Positions 47,023-56,800 of a stretch of 64,000 bases of DNA are shown piece by piece (positions within the stretch are counted from its first letter, which is position 1; each line of letters opens with the position of its first letter). The notes under the pieces are model-generated. The model did not search any database, was not told the origin of the DNA, and saw only the letters and a program-made list of their open reading frames with translations. The stretch lies in assembly GCF_017355875.1 (NCBI RefSeq), contig NZ_JAFEWC010000003.1, positions 5,001 through 69,000 of the forward strand. The letters run 5' to 3'. This DNA comes from Aridibaculum aurantiacum. Its GTDB lineage: Bacteria > Bacteroidota > Bacteroidia > Chitinophagales > Chitinophagaceae. Position numbers and translations under genes: made by a program.

Positions 47023-48957
47023 TTATCCAGCTATCAAAGAGCTGACGTTTATCTTTTCTATCATCAATTCTCTTACAGCATCTGCAATTCCCTGGGCATC
47101 GTAACCACATTCGCGATGTAGTTCTTTAGGCGTTCCATGTTCTACTATCCTGTCAGGAATGCCAAGCAGTTTTACGTCGGCCTTGTAATGATGTGCATTC
47201 ATAAATTCTAATACTGCGCTTCCAAAACCACCTACCACAGTGCCATCTTCTACAGTTACTACTTTGTTGTATTTAGTAAACACTTCATGAAGCATTTCTT
47301 CATCAAGTGGTTTTACAAAACGCATGTCGTAATGTGCTGGATTAAGCCCTTGTGTTCTTAGCTCACGTATTGCGGCTGTAGCAAAATTACCAGGATGACC
47401 AAGTGTGAGAATAGCTACATCCTGCCCATCCTTCAATTTTCTTCCCTTACCAATCTGGATCTTTTCAAAAGGTGTCCTCCATTCTGTCATCACACCTTCG
47501 CCACGTGGATAGCGTATCACAACCGGTAAATCAGTTTCTTCCAATTGAGCTGTAAACATCATATTGCGCAGCTCGCTTTCGTTCATTGGCGAACATATCA
47601 CCATATTAGGTATGCAACGGAAGTAAGCAATATCGTAAGCTCCATGATGTGTAGGTCCATCTTCACCCACCAGGCCAGCACGATCCAGGCAAAGCACCAC
47701 AGGAAGTTTCTGTATTGCTACGTCGTGTACCACCTGGTCGAAGGCACGCTGCATAAATGATGAATAGATGTTGCAGAAAACGCGCATGCCTTGCGTAGCC
47801 ATACCGGCGCTTACCGTTACAGCATGTTGCTCTGCAATGCCTACGTCAAAAGCACGGTGCGGCATTTTCTCCATCATGTATTTAAGAGAGCAACCACTTG
47901 GCATGGCAGGCGTTATGGCCATTATCTTGTCGTTAGCTTCCGCTAGTTCTATTATTGAATGCCCAAACACATCCTGGTACTTTGGCGGCTGCGGTGCATC
48001 GTATTTCTTCTTTACTATTTCGCCTGTTATCTTATCAAATAAACCTGGCGCATGCCATTTCGTTTGATCTTTTTCGGCCAGCGCATAACCTTTACCTTTT
48101 ACAGTAACGATATGCAGGATCTTTGGTCCCGGTATCTGCTTCAGGTCCTTCAGTGTATCTACAAGCTTAGTGATGTTGTGCCCGTCTATAGGACCAAAAT
48201 AACGCAGCTTCAATGCCTCAAATAAGTTGGCGCTGCTGCTTACCATTCCTTTCAGGCTTTCAGCAATCTTGTGCGCGACAGGCTGTGTGAAGTTTTTTCC
48301 AGGCAATTTTCCAAGTGCCTTCCAAACATCATCTTTCAGCTTATTGTAAGTAGGAGAGAGAGTGATATCCGTTAAATATTCTTTCAGTGCACCCACATTC
48401 GGGTCAATGCTCATACAGTTGTCGTTCAGTATGATAAGCATATCGCTGTCTGCTACGCCGGCATGGTTCATAGCTTCGAAAGCCATCCCGGCCGTCATAG
48501 CACCATCACCTATTACAGCAATTGTTTTGCGGTCGGTTTCGCCTTTATAGCGCGCCGCCATAGCCATTCCCAAAGCTGCAGAAATAGAGGTGGAAGAGTG
48601 CCCTACACCAAAAGTATCGTACTCGCTTTCGCTTCTTTTCGGAAAACCGCTTAATCCATGATACTTGCGGTTGGTGTAGAAATTATCACGGCGCCCGGTA
48701 AGTATCTTATGACCATAAGCCTGGTGACCTACATCCCAAACCAACTGATCGTAAGGCGTGTTGTAAACGTAATGCAATGCAACTGAAAGCTCTACTACTC
48801 CAAGACTAGCAGCAAAATGCCCCCCGTGAACACTTACCACATCAATAATGAATTGACGCAACTCATCACATACTTTGTGAAGTTGTTCACGTGAAAGTTT
48901 TTTCAGGTCAGCAGGACTGTCGATGGTTTTAAGTAAAGAACCGGGTGTGATCTCCAT
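47023..48957 (-). CDS. dxs: 1-deoxy-D-xylulose-5-phosphate synthase
   Basis: 644 residues; the thiamine-diphosphate enzyme that condenses pyruvate and glyceraldehyde-3-phosphate, the first step of the MEP isoprenoid pathway. Signatures are VWDVGHQAYGHKILTGR, the ThDP-binding VIGDGAMTAGMAFEAMNHAG with NDN, YFGPIDGHN, DVGIAEQHAVTVSAGMA and the C-terminal VTVEDGTVVGGFGSAVLEF. Length and order are normal. Its product feeds quinone and undecaprenyl synthesis, and possibly the GGGPS substrate made elsewhere. Confidence 0.97.
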   Translation of the reverse strand: MEITPGSLLKTIDSPADLKKLSREQLHKVCDELRQFIIDVVSVHGGHFAASLGVVELSVALHYVYNTPYDQLVWDVGHQAYGHKILTGRRDNFYTNRKYHGLSGFPKRSESEYDTFGVGHSSTSISAALGMAMAARYKGETDRKTIAVIGDGAMTAGMAFEAMNHAGVADSDMLIILNDNCMSIDPNVGALKEYLTDITLSPTYNKLKDDVWKALGKLPGKNFTQPVAHKIAESLKGMVSSSANLFEALKLRYFGPIDGHNITKLVDTLKDLKQIPGPKILHIVTVKGKGYALAEKDQTKWHAPGLFDKITGEIVKKKYDAPQPPKYQDVFGHSIIELAEANDKIMAITPAMPSGCSLKYMMEKMPHRAFDVGIAEQHAVTVSAGMATQGMRVFCNIYSSFMQRAFDQVVHDVAIQKLPVVLCLDRAGLVGEDGPTHHGAYDIAYFRCIPNMVICSPMNESELRNMMFTAQLEETDLPVVIRYPRGEGVMTEWRTPFEKIQIGKGRKLKDGQDVAILTLGHPGNFATAAIRELRTQGLNPAHYDMRFVKPLDEEMLHEVFTKYNKVVTVEDGTVVGGFGSAVLEFMNAHHYKADVKLLGIPDRIVEHGTPKELHRECGYDAQGIADAVRELMIEKINVSSLIAG

Positions 48958-49249
48958 TTATGAAAAATAATGTTGCAAATTAGTTATAACGCCTCAAAAG
49001 CAACAAACAGGTATTACAAATTGTTGTAAAAGCTGCTGTTGAATAACAATATATCTTCAAGTATCATTCCTGCTTCTGTCTTCTATCTTGGCTAACGCAA
49101 CTATTGCAGGTACAATTGCGTATAATTTAATCAACAATGGCTACTTTCAAATAATGTTGTAACTATGTTTTAAACCAGTTACATATCTATCGCACCATAC
49201 ATCAACTGGTGAATGTGCCGCTAGAGCCATATAAATAACTTTACGTAGT

Positions 49250-50308
49250 ATGAATAATAAGATCTCGAAATATTGGTTGTGCCAGGTTGGTGGGTGGAGT
49301 ACTTATATCATAGTCTATACTTTCTTTTACCTCACGTTACGTACTAAGGTTCAGCCTTTTTTCTTCGAGGTACTATTTCTCGACGCCTTCTTAGGTATCT
49401 GCATCACCCATATGATGCGGTCGTTCATTAATAAAGTAGGTTTCCTGAAGTTGAAACTGGACAGCCAGATCACCTACATGTTTCTTACCACGGTGGGCTT
49501 CTCCATATTATTTGCATTTACCAGCATATACCTCGAAGACATCTTTGGTTTCACCAGCGAACAGTTCAAGCAATATGGTTTGCTCAACAAAACGCTTCGG
49601 GCATCGTATGGTTGTTTCCTTTTCCTGCTTATCTGGAACCTGATCTATTTTACCTACCACTATATAGAGAAAAGCAGGCAAGAGCAATTGGATAAGATCC
49701 GTTTACAAAGCCTGGTAAAAGAACTGGAATTAAAGACTATCAAATCGCACATCAACCCGCATTTTATCTTCAATGCGTTGAACAGTATCCGTGCACTGGT
49801 GGATGAGAACCCTGAAAGAGCAAGACAGGCGATCACCGAGTTGAGCAATATCCTTCGTAGCAGCATGCAAGCTGAAAAGGTAGAGACTGCTCCTTTGGAA
49901 AGAGAACTAAATATTGTAAAAGACTACCTGGCACTAGAGCACATTCGTTTTGAAGACAGGCTGCAGGTGGAATTTGATATAGATGAGGATACACTGGACC
50001 AACCGGTGCCTCCTATGATGCTGCAGACCCTGGTAGAAAACGCCATTAAACATGGAATAAGTAAAAGAGTAGATGGTGGCGTGATTAGGATCATTTCTGA
50101 TTTTAAAGATGACTCACACCAGTTGATCGTAAAGAATACCGGACATATGAATGGTAGTTTCAATCCTGATGGCTTTGGATTGTACAGCACCCAAAACAGG
50201 TTGCAGTTATTGTACGGCGACAAAGCACATTTTCAAATAAGAAACAACGATGACAATACGGTGGAGGCTACCGTTACAATGCCAGCTACTACTATCTTAA
50301 CTAAATAA
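49250..50308 (+). CDS. LytS/YehU-type sensor histidine kinase
   Basis: 352 residues with four or so N-terminal transmembrane helices (about 12-140), a short coiled coil and a His_kinase domain: SHINPHFIFNALNSIRALVDE with the phosphoacceptor at His171. An HATPase module follows (LQTLVENAIKHGISKRVDGG, GFGLYSTQNRLQLLYG). It partners with the LytTR regulator 15 bases downstream. This class is common in Bacteroidota and controls diverse targets; the signal is not evident. Confidence 0.93.
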   Translation: MNNKISKYWLCQVGGWSTYIIVYTFFYLTLRTKVQPFFFEVLFLDAFLGICITHMMRSFINKVGFLKLKLDSQITYMFLTTVGFSILFAFTSIYLEDIFGFTSEQFKQYGLLNKTLRASYGCFLFLLIWNLIYFTYHYIEKSRQEQLDKIRLQSLVKELELKTIKSHINPHFIFNALNSIRALVDENPERARQAITELSNILRSSMQAEKVETAPLERELNIVKDYLALEHIRFEDRLQVEFDIDEDTLDQPVPPMMLQTLVENAIKHGISKRVDGGVIRIISDFKDDSHQLIVKNTGHMNGSFNPDGFGLYSTQNRLQLLYGDKAHFQIRNNDDNTVEATVTMPATTILTK

Positions 50309-50322
50309 ACCCTTTTAATGCC

Positions 50323-51066
50323 ATGTCTGTAAGAACAATCATTATTGACGACGAACGCCTGGCGCGTAACGAACTGAAGAAATTATTGCAGGACTTTGGA
50401 GAGATCGATATCATAGATGAGGCTTCCAATGTGCAGGAAGGCCTGGAGAAAATTGAACAACATTCGCCTGATCTTATTTTCCTTGACATACAGATGCCGG
50501 GAAAGACAGGCTTCGATCTGCTGGAGGATCTTGACAGGCTGCCAAAGGTGATATTCACCACCGCTTACGACGAGTATGCACTGAAAGCTTTTGAAGTAAA
50601 TGCTCTTGACTACCTGCTAAAACCGGTAGAGCCAAAGCGCCTATCTGATGCCATCCAGAAACTTCACCTGGAAGAGGCAAAAGAACCTGCTGCTGCCAAT
50701 GGAATGAGTTTTGCTCCACGCAATACCTTACTGGGTGAGCAGGACCAGGTGTTTGTAAAAGATGGCGAAAGATGCTGGTTTGTAAAGCTTAACGAGATCC
50801 GCTTATTTGAAAGCGTGGGCAATTACGCTAAAGTATTTTTTGGTCCTAACAAACCACTGATCTTAAAATCGCTGAATGCTTTGGAAGAGCGATTGGATGA
50901 CAAAGTATTTTTTAGAGCCAACCGCAAACACATCATCAATATGCGGTGGATAGAAAAAATAGAACCTTATTTCAATGGAGGTCTTCTGCTTGAACTGAAA
51001 GGTGGCGAAAAAATAGAAGTTAGCCGCAGGCAAACAGTAAAGTTCAAAGAAATGATGAGCTTATAA
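50323..51066 (+). CDS. LytTR-family response regulator
   Basis: 247 residues: an N-terminal receiver (1-115) with the acidic pair IIDDE and phosphoacceptor D55 in LIFLDIQMPG, TTAYDEYALKAFEVNALDYLLKP and a C-terminal LytTR DNA-binding domain (about 145-245: VFVKDGERCWFVKLNEIRLFE, SVGNYAKVFF, FFRANRKHIINM). Only 15 bases separate it from the kinase gene, so the two are co-expressed. Target promoters cannot be read here. Confidence 0.95.
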   Translation: MSVRTIIIDDERLARNELKKLLQDFGEIDIIDEASNVQEGLEKIEQHSPDLIFLDIQMPGKTGFDLLEDLDRLPKVIFTTAYDEYALKAFEVNALDYLLKPVEPKRLSDAIQKLHLEEAKEPAAANGMSFAPRNTLLGEQDQVFVKDGERCWFVKLNEIRLFESVGNYAKVFFGPNKPLILKSLNALEERLDDKVFFRANRKHIINMRWIEKIEPYFNGGLLLELKGGEKIEVSRRQTVKFKEMMSL

Positions 51067-51088
51067 GATTTCCCTCTTAACTATACAC

Positions 51089-52375
51089 ATGAATAAGATA
51101 TTCTGGTTATTGCTGCTCTCGGCAGCAACAGGGTGCGCTGTAGCACCACGTCTGGACAAACAGGTTACTGAAACAGAAGTACAACGAATAATTGGGACAT
51201 TGGCCGCCGACGATATGGAAGGCCGGGCAACATTTACTCCAGGCATTGAAAAAGCGGCAGACTTCATTGCTGCGGAATTCAGGAAAATTGGGCTTGAACA
51301 ACTGGAAGGTGTAACCGGCTACAAGCAGTCGTTCGAAATGCTGAAGCCTTCTGTTGTTTCGGCTACGGCTACTGTAGATGGTCAAAATATCGATAGCAAG
51401 AGTATAGTTGCTTTTAGCACCAATACCGAAATAGATTTAAACGCTGCCAGCGGCTACCGTAAAGTTCACATTGCCAAAGGCAGTAATATAGGTGCAGAGA
51501 TCGGCCAATATTTTGAACCTACTGAGAATACAGTTGTATTTATTGACACGAGTTTTTCACGCGTCTTCCGCAGGCTTGGTGGGTTTATGTCGTACACTTT
51601 TCCAAGAAAACATAACGTAGTATTTGTATTGACTGCTTCACCCGCTGATTCCTATGATATCAAAGTTCGGCAGCAGGTTACGCCTGTAGTAGCGCACAAC
51701 ATAGTAGGTGTACTGCCGGGAAAATTTAAGAGAGATGAGCAGGTAATTTTCTCTGGTCATTACGATCATATAGGAATTGGTAAACCTGTAAATGGAGACT
51801 CAATATATAATGGTGCAAATGATGATGCATCAGGTATCACTGGTGTTATTATGGCCGCTAAATATTTTAAAAGAGCCAGGAATAACGAACGTACACTTGT
51901 TTTTGCAGCCTTCACCGCAGAAGAAATGGGCGGTTATGGAAGCAAGTATTTTTCGCAGCAGCTAAACCCTGCCAAGGTGATGGCAATGTTCAACCTGGAA
52001 ATGATTGGTACTGATAGTAAGTGGGGCAAGAATTCAGCCTACATCACAGGGTTTGATGAAACAGATATGGGAAAGATTTTGCAGAAAAACCTGGAAGGGT
52101 CTGCCTTCACTTTTCACCCTGATCCTTACCCTGCGCAGCAGTTGTTTTATCGTTCAGACAATGCTACACTGGCGCGGCTAGGAGTGCCGGCGCATACCAT
52201 TTCTACATCTAAAATGGATTCGGAACCTAACTACCACAAGGTAACAGATGAAGTAGGTACACTGGATCTGCAAAATATGACAGCCATTATCAAGGCTATC
52301 ATCACCAGTTCTGCTTCAATTATAAAAGGAACGGATACACCTACAAGGGTGAATGCAGCAAACCTGAAGAGGTAG
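51089..52375 (+). CDS. M28-family zinc peptidase (lipoprotein)
   Basis: 428 residues. Lipoprotein signal with the lipobox Cys16 (SAATGC). The M28 catalytic domain has HYDHIG at about 224-229, NGANDDASGI near 241-250, FTAEEMGGYGSKYF near 275 and a final His in LGVPAHTIST. These supply the two-zinc site. An N-terminal pre-domain (IGTLAADDMEGRATFTPG) is typical of the family. It is likely an aminopeptidase or related hydrolase anchored to the periplasmic face or outer membrane. It follows the two-component pair by 22 bases with no terminator, so it may be in the same transcript. Confidence 0.92.
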   Translation: MNKIFWLLLLSAATGCAVAPRLDKQVTETEVQRIIGTLAADDMEGRATFTPGIEKAADFIAAEFRKIGLEQLEGVTGYKQSFEMLKPSVVSATATVDGQNIDSKSIVAFSTNTEIDLNAASGYRKVHIAKGSNIGAEIGQYFEPTENTVVFIDTSFSRVFRRLGGFMSYTFPRKHNVVFVLTASPADSYDIKVRQQVTPVVAHNIVGVLPGKFKRDEQVIFSGHYDHIGIGKPVNGDSIYNGANDDASGITGVIMAAKYFKRARNNERTLVFAAFTAEEMGGYGSKYFSQQLNPAKVMAMFNLEMIGTDSKWGKNSAYITGFDETDMGKILQKNLEGSAFTFHPDPYPAQQLFYRSDNATLARLGVPAHTISTSKMDSEPNYHKVTDEVGTLDLQNMTAIIKAIITSSASIIKGTDTPTRVNAANLKR

Positions 52376-52383
52376 GCGATGGA

Positions 52384-52427
52384 GTTGGTAGGTGTTTGTT
52401 GTTAGGTGTTGGAGGTTGGATGTTGAT
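52384..52427 (+). repeat. GTTGGAN heptamer tract
   Basis: GTTG recurs at 52384, 52398, 52408, 52415 and 52422. The last three are an exact 7-base series (GTTGGAG, GTTGGAT, GTTGATA). The reverse complement (ATCCAAC type) matches the tract at 59353-59390. Located just after the M28 gene and directly before a copy of the GTGYGACGCAAC repeat. Confidence 0.72.
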
Positions 52428-52437
52428 ACGCACGGAG

Positions 52438-52473
52438 GTACAAGAGTGTGACGCAACGAAGGTTGAGTAATGG
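52438..52473 (+). repeat. TACAAGAGTGYGACGCAACG dispersed repeat, copy A
   Basis: A 36-base element in the convergent M28/GGGPS gap. It matches the minus-strand copy at 57295-57329 at 20 of the first 21 bases, with looser similarity to the end (GTTGAGTAATGG against GCTGAATATGG). The pair is inverted and 4.8 kb apart. Confidence 0.78.
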
Positions 52474-52522
52474 CCATGTGCCGGATACAAAAGAAAAATT
52501 TACAAGATTACCCGTTAGGCAT

Positions 52523-53278
52523 TTATGCAGTCACAGTTGTTCCATGCACTGCATCTGCCATCTCTTTTATCAGGCTGGCATCTTTTTCAATAGCATTTCC
52601 TACCACTATTACATCGGCGCCTGCCTTGCAGTTGCGATAAGCTTTTTCCGGGTCGGTAATACCGCCGCCAATGATCAATGGAGCCTCTATATGGCTACTC
52701 ACCATTTCTATCATGCTCTCGGTGATAGGACGTTTGGCACCGCTGCCGCTATCCATATAAATGAGTTTCATTCCCAGCATTTCGCCGGCCATAGCAGTAC
52801 ATAGTGCTATCTCGTTCTTGTCGCTTGGAATGGGTGCTGCATTGGAAATATAAGAAACGGTAGTAGGAGCACCACCGTCAATTACCATATAACCGGTAGG
52901 CATTATTTCGAGTCCGCTGCTTTTTACGAAAGGAGCGCTTACCACGTGCTGGCCGATCAACAACTCGGCATTTCTACCTGAAATAAGAGAAAGATACAAA
53001 AGAGCATCAGCGTATTTGCTTACCTGCGAAGGACTACCAGGGAAAAGGATAACCGGGATATCGCATAGCGCCTTGAACTGCTGGATGCATTCATCTAGAT
53101 GATTGGAGATAAGCAGGCTACCACCAACAAGGAAGTAATCCACTTTAGAGGTTGTAGCCAGTGAAACCAATTGTTCAATCTTTGCAGCATCCACTTTATC
53201 AGGATCTACTAGTACTGCAAAAGATTTATGTCCTTGCTGTTTATTCTTTACAAAGTGCTGGTAAATCTTATTCTTCAT
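52523..53278 (-). CDS. Geranylgeranylglyceryl-phosphate synthase family protein (PcrB/GGGPS)
   Basis: 251 residues of a TIM-barrel prenyltransferase. Family segments are SFAVLVDPDKVDAAKIEQL, VDYFLVGGSLLISNHLDE, PVILFPGSPSQVSKYADALL, LEIMPTGYMVIDGG, MKLIYMDSGSGAKRPI and PLIIGGGITDPEKAY. It resembles the Bacteroidota GGGPS group. In characterised members the enzyme joins geranylgeranyl diphosphate or a longer prenyl diphosphate to sn-glycerol-1-phosphate, an ether-lipid step best known from archaea. Its role in these bacteria is poorly understood. No glycerol-1-phosphate dehydrogenase gene is in the window. Confidence 0.9.
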   Translation of the reverse strand: MKNKIYQHFVKNKQQGHKSFAVLVDPDKVDAAKIEQLVSLATTSKVDYFLVGGSLLISNHLDECIQQFKALCDIPVILFPGSPSQVSKYADALLYLSLISGRNAELLIGQHVVSAPFVKSSGLEIMPTGYMVIDGGAPTTVSYISNAAPIPSDKNEIALCTAMAGEMLGMKLIYMDSGSGAKRPITESMIEMVSSHIEAPLIIGGGITDPEKAYRNCKAGADVIVVGNAIEKDASLIKEMADAVHGTTVTA

Positions 53279-53783
53279 GCAATTGGTTATCGTGGTATTG
53301 CAAAAATGCTAAAAAAATCGTTTGTATGAGTTTTAACCTGTCCAAATCGCTCCAAACATACTATAAAACAACTGTGTACGGCGCTAACGGAGCCGGGGAC
53401 TAGGCGCTTTATTTAAGTTATACTAAAGTAATGCCACTTATATCAAGCAGTTACTTCGTATTTATTAGGAAACCTCTTTCGTGATAATACTAAAGAAGTA
53501 GGCTTGCATGATTAGGAGACCAATTAAGAAAACAGCTTATGAATAATTCAAATACTTATAGGCTTTAGGAACGTTGGGACTAGTGTTATAGCCTTCAGAT
53601 ATGAAAATTTGGGCGCTTTCAACGTATGCCAAAAAACTTATTTGATGCCTTTTTTTATCTACATCGTGTGGACATTGCACGTAACTCACTCCCTGTAAAG
53701 GCTTCCAATTTCTGCACATTCATTTTCCACATCTGTGCATATTTGAAAGCCGTTCATACAAGAAAGGAAGGATATTTTCGTTA
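53279..53783. other. Long intergenic region upstream of nrdJ
   Basis: About 500 bases without a coding frame I would accept. It was searched by eye for a cobalamin riboswitch because nrdJ uses B12; the B12-box pattern was not found. A GC-rich patch near 53380-53410 has no clear fold. It probably contains the promoters of both flanking genes. Confidence 0.4.
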
Positions 53784-53806
53784 CCCGCCTCAATTTTTTT
53801 GACGGG
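53784..53806 (+). other. Hairpin 40 bases upstream of nrdJ
   Basis: CCCG-CC-TCAA and TTGACGGG form an 8-bp stem with a 2-base bulge and a 5-T loop, followed by CTTTTC. It could be a weak terminator or an attenuator in the nrdJ leader. Confidence 0.35.
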
Positions 53807-53846
53807 CTTTTCAAACTTCCATTTAATCAATATAAATCTTCTTCAC

Positions 53847-56800
53847 ATGCCTACACCAAACAGCAAAAAAGGACTCCAGTTCCAGCGGCGCTTTACCAAA
53901 GAAGGCGTTTCTCCGTTCGACCAGTTTGAGTATGACTACCGTACCAGTGTCATTCGCAACCCGTCGGGTGAAATTGTTTTTGAAATGACCAATGTAGAGG
54001 TTCCAAAAGGATGGAGCCAGATTGCAACGGATATCATTGCACAAAAATATTTCCGTAAGGCTGGTGTACCGCAAGCTGATGGTACGCTTGGTCGCGAAAC
54101 CTCATCTAAACAGGTGGCGCATCGTATGGCCAACTGCTGGAGAGTGTGGGGTGAGCGTAATGGCTATTTTGCAACAACTGAAGATGCACAGGTATTTTAC
54201 GAAGAACTGGTATATAGCATATTGAACCAGGCTTGTGTGCCTAACAGCCCGCAATGGTTCAATACCGGCTTGTACGAGAGCTATGGTATAAAAGGATCGC
54301 CGCAGGGACACTATTATGTTGATCAGAAAGATGGAAAACTGAAAAGATCTACATCGGCTTATGAGCGTCCGCAGCCGCATGCATGTTTTATATTAAGTGT
54401 AGAAGATGACCTGGTAAATGAAGGTGGAATTATGGATCTGTGGGTTCGCGAAGCCAGGATCTTTAAATACGGTTCTGGTGTAGGAACAAACTATAGTAAC
54501 ATTCGTGGAGAAGGAGAGAAGCTGAGTGGTGGTGGTACATCCAGCGGATTGATGAGCTTTTTGAAGATTGGTGACCGTGCTGCTGGTGCAATCAAAAGTG
54601 GTGGCACTACACGTCGTGCGGCTAAAATGGTTTGTCTCGACCTGGATCATCCTGAGATCGTAGACTTCATTGAATGGAAAGTAGAAGAAGAAAAGAAAGT
54701 AAGTGCTTTAATAACTGCAGGTTATGCCAGTGATTACGAAGGCGAAGCATACCGCACAGTATCTGGACAGAATTCTAATAATTCTGTTCGTGTACCAAAC
54801 GAATTTTTCGAGAAACTGGAAAAGGGAGAAGACTGGGAACTGACAGCTCGTACCGATGGCCGCACCATGAAGAAGGTCAATAGCCGCGAGTTGTGGAATA
54901 AAATAGCTTATGCCGCATGGCGTTGTGCAGATCCAGGCTTGCAGTACAACTCTACCATTAACGAGTGGCATACCTGCCCTAAGGGTGGAGAAATCAGGGC
55001 TTCTAATCCTTGCTCTGAATACATGTTCCTCGACAATACTGCATGTAACCTTGCATCTGTGAACCTGCGCAAGTTTCACAACGACGATACCAATGTTTTT
55101 GATGTAGAAGGTTTTGAATATACCTGCCGCCTGTGGACAGTTGTATTGGAAGTATCCGTACTGATGGCACAGTTCCCAAGTAAAGAAGTAGCACAATTAT
55201 CATACGACTATCGCACACTGGGTTTAGGTTTTGCCAACCTTGGAAGCATGTTAATGGTAAGTGGTATCGCTTACGATAGTGAAGAGGCAAGAGCTATTGC
55301 AGGATCTATTTCCGCTATCATGACTGGTACAGCGTACAAAACAAGCGCTGAAATGGCCAGCTTCTTAGGCGCTTTTAATAAGTATGCTGAGAATGCTGAA
55401 GACATGATGCGTGTTATGCGCAACCACCGACTGGCTGCTTACGATGCAGATGCTTATGAAAAGATCAGCATCAAGCCGCAAGGAATAAAAGCAACTTATT
55501 GCCCTGATTATTTGCTGACAGCAGCATGCAAAGCATGGGATAGCGCAGTAGAGTTAGGAGAAAAATATGGTTATCGCAATGCGCAAACAACTGTTATTGC
55601 TCCTACCGGAACAATTGGTTTGGTAATGGATTGCGACACTACCGGTGTAGAACCAGATTTTGCTTTGGTGAAGTTTAAAAAATTAAGCGGTGGCGGATAC
55701 TTCAAGATCATCAACCAGAGCGTGCCTTTAGCTTTAAGAAACCTCGGCTACAGCGAAAAAGAAACCGATGCTATCATCAAATACGCAGTAGGTTCTGCCT
55801 CTTTCGAAGGTGCTCCATTCATCAACCAGCAGTCGCTGAGCGAGAAAGGTTTTCTTGGCGAAGAGATCAAGAAACTGAACGATGCATTGAAAGCAGCATT
55901 TGAAATTAGTTTTGTATTCAACCGTTTCACGCTTGGCGAAGCTTGTTTGCAAAGACTTGGTTTTACAGAAGCTGAGTATAGCGACTGGAACTTCAACCTG
56001 TTGGAAGCACTAGGATTCACTGAGGAGCAGATAGACGCAGCCAACGATTACATCTGCGGTACAATGACAGTAGAAGGTGCACCTTATTTAAAAGAAGAAC
56101 ACCTGAAAGTTTTTGACTGCGCTAACAAATGCGGTAAAAAAGGTGAAAGATATATCCACGCACATGGGCACATCCGTATGATGGCTGCTACACAGCCTTT
56201 CATCAGTGGCGCTATTTCTAAAACCATCAACCTGCCAAACGAAGCTGAAGTAGAAGAGATAGCTGATTGCTATATGCTTAGCTGGCAGTTGGGTCTGAAG
56301 GCAAATGCATTGTATCGTGATGGTTCTAAACTATCGCAGCCACTGAGCAATAAAAGCGATAAAAAGAAGAAGGACGAAACAACAGAGGATACATCTTCAG
56401 AAGTTGTAGAACCTCAAACCTCAAACCTTCAACCTCAAACTACAGAGTCTAACATCGTTGACCTGAGCAAGCTTACAGTAGAGGAGCTATTGGAAGAAGT
56501 AACCAAGCGCATGCATGCTTCGCCTGATACAAAACTGAAGCGTAAGCTGAGTGATATTGTTCAGCGTAAGTCGCTGCCGGCAAAGCGTCGTGGATTTACC
56601 CAAAAAGCAAAGATCAATGGCCAGGTGATATTCCTGCGGACCGGCGAATTCAACGACAATACGCTCGGTGAAATATTCATCGATCTTGCGAAAGAAGGTT
56701 CGACACTTCGCAGTATGATGAACTGTTTTGCAATAGCCGTTTCTGTAGGCCTGCAATACGGTGTGCCACTAGAAGAGTTCGTGGAGAAGTTCGTCTTCAC

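Noticed and set aside
53279-53847. Cobalamin riboswitch upstream of nrdJ
   Set aside because: I could not find the B12-box or matching helices by eye. A covariance-model search could still overturn this.
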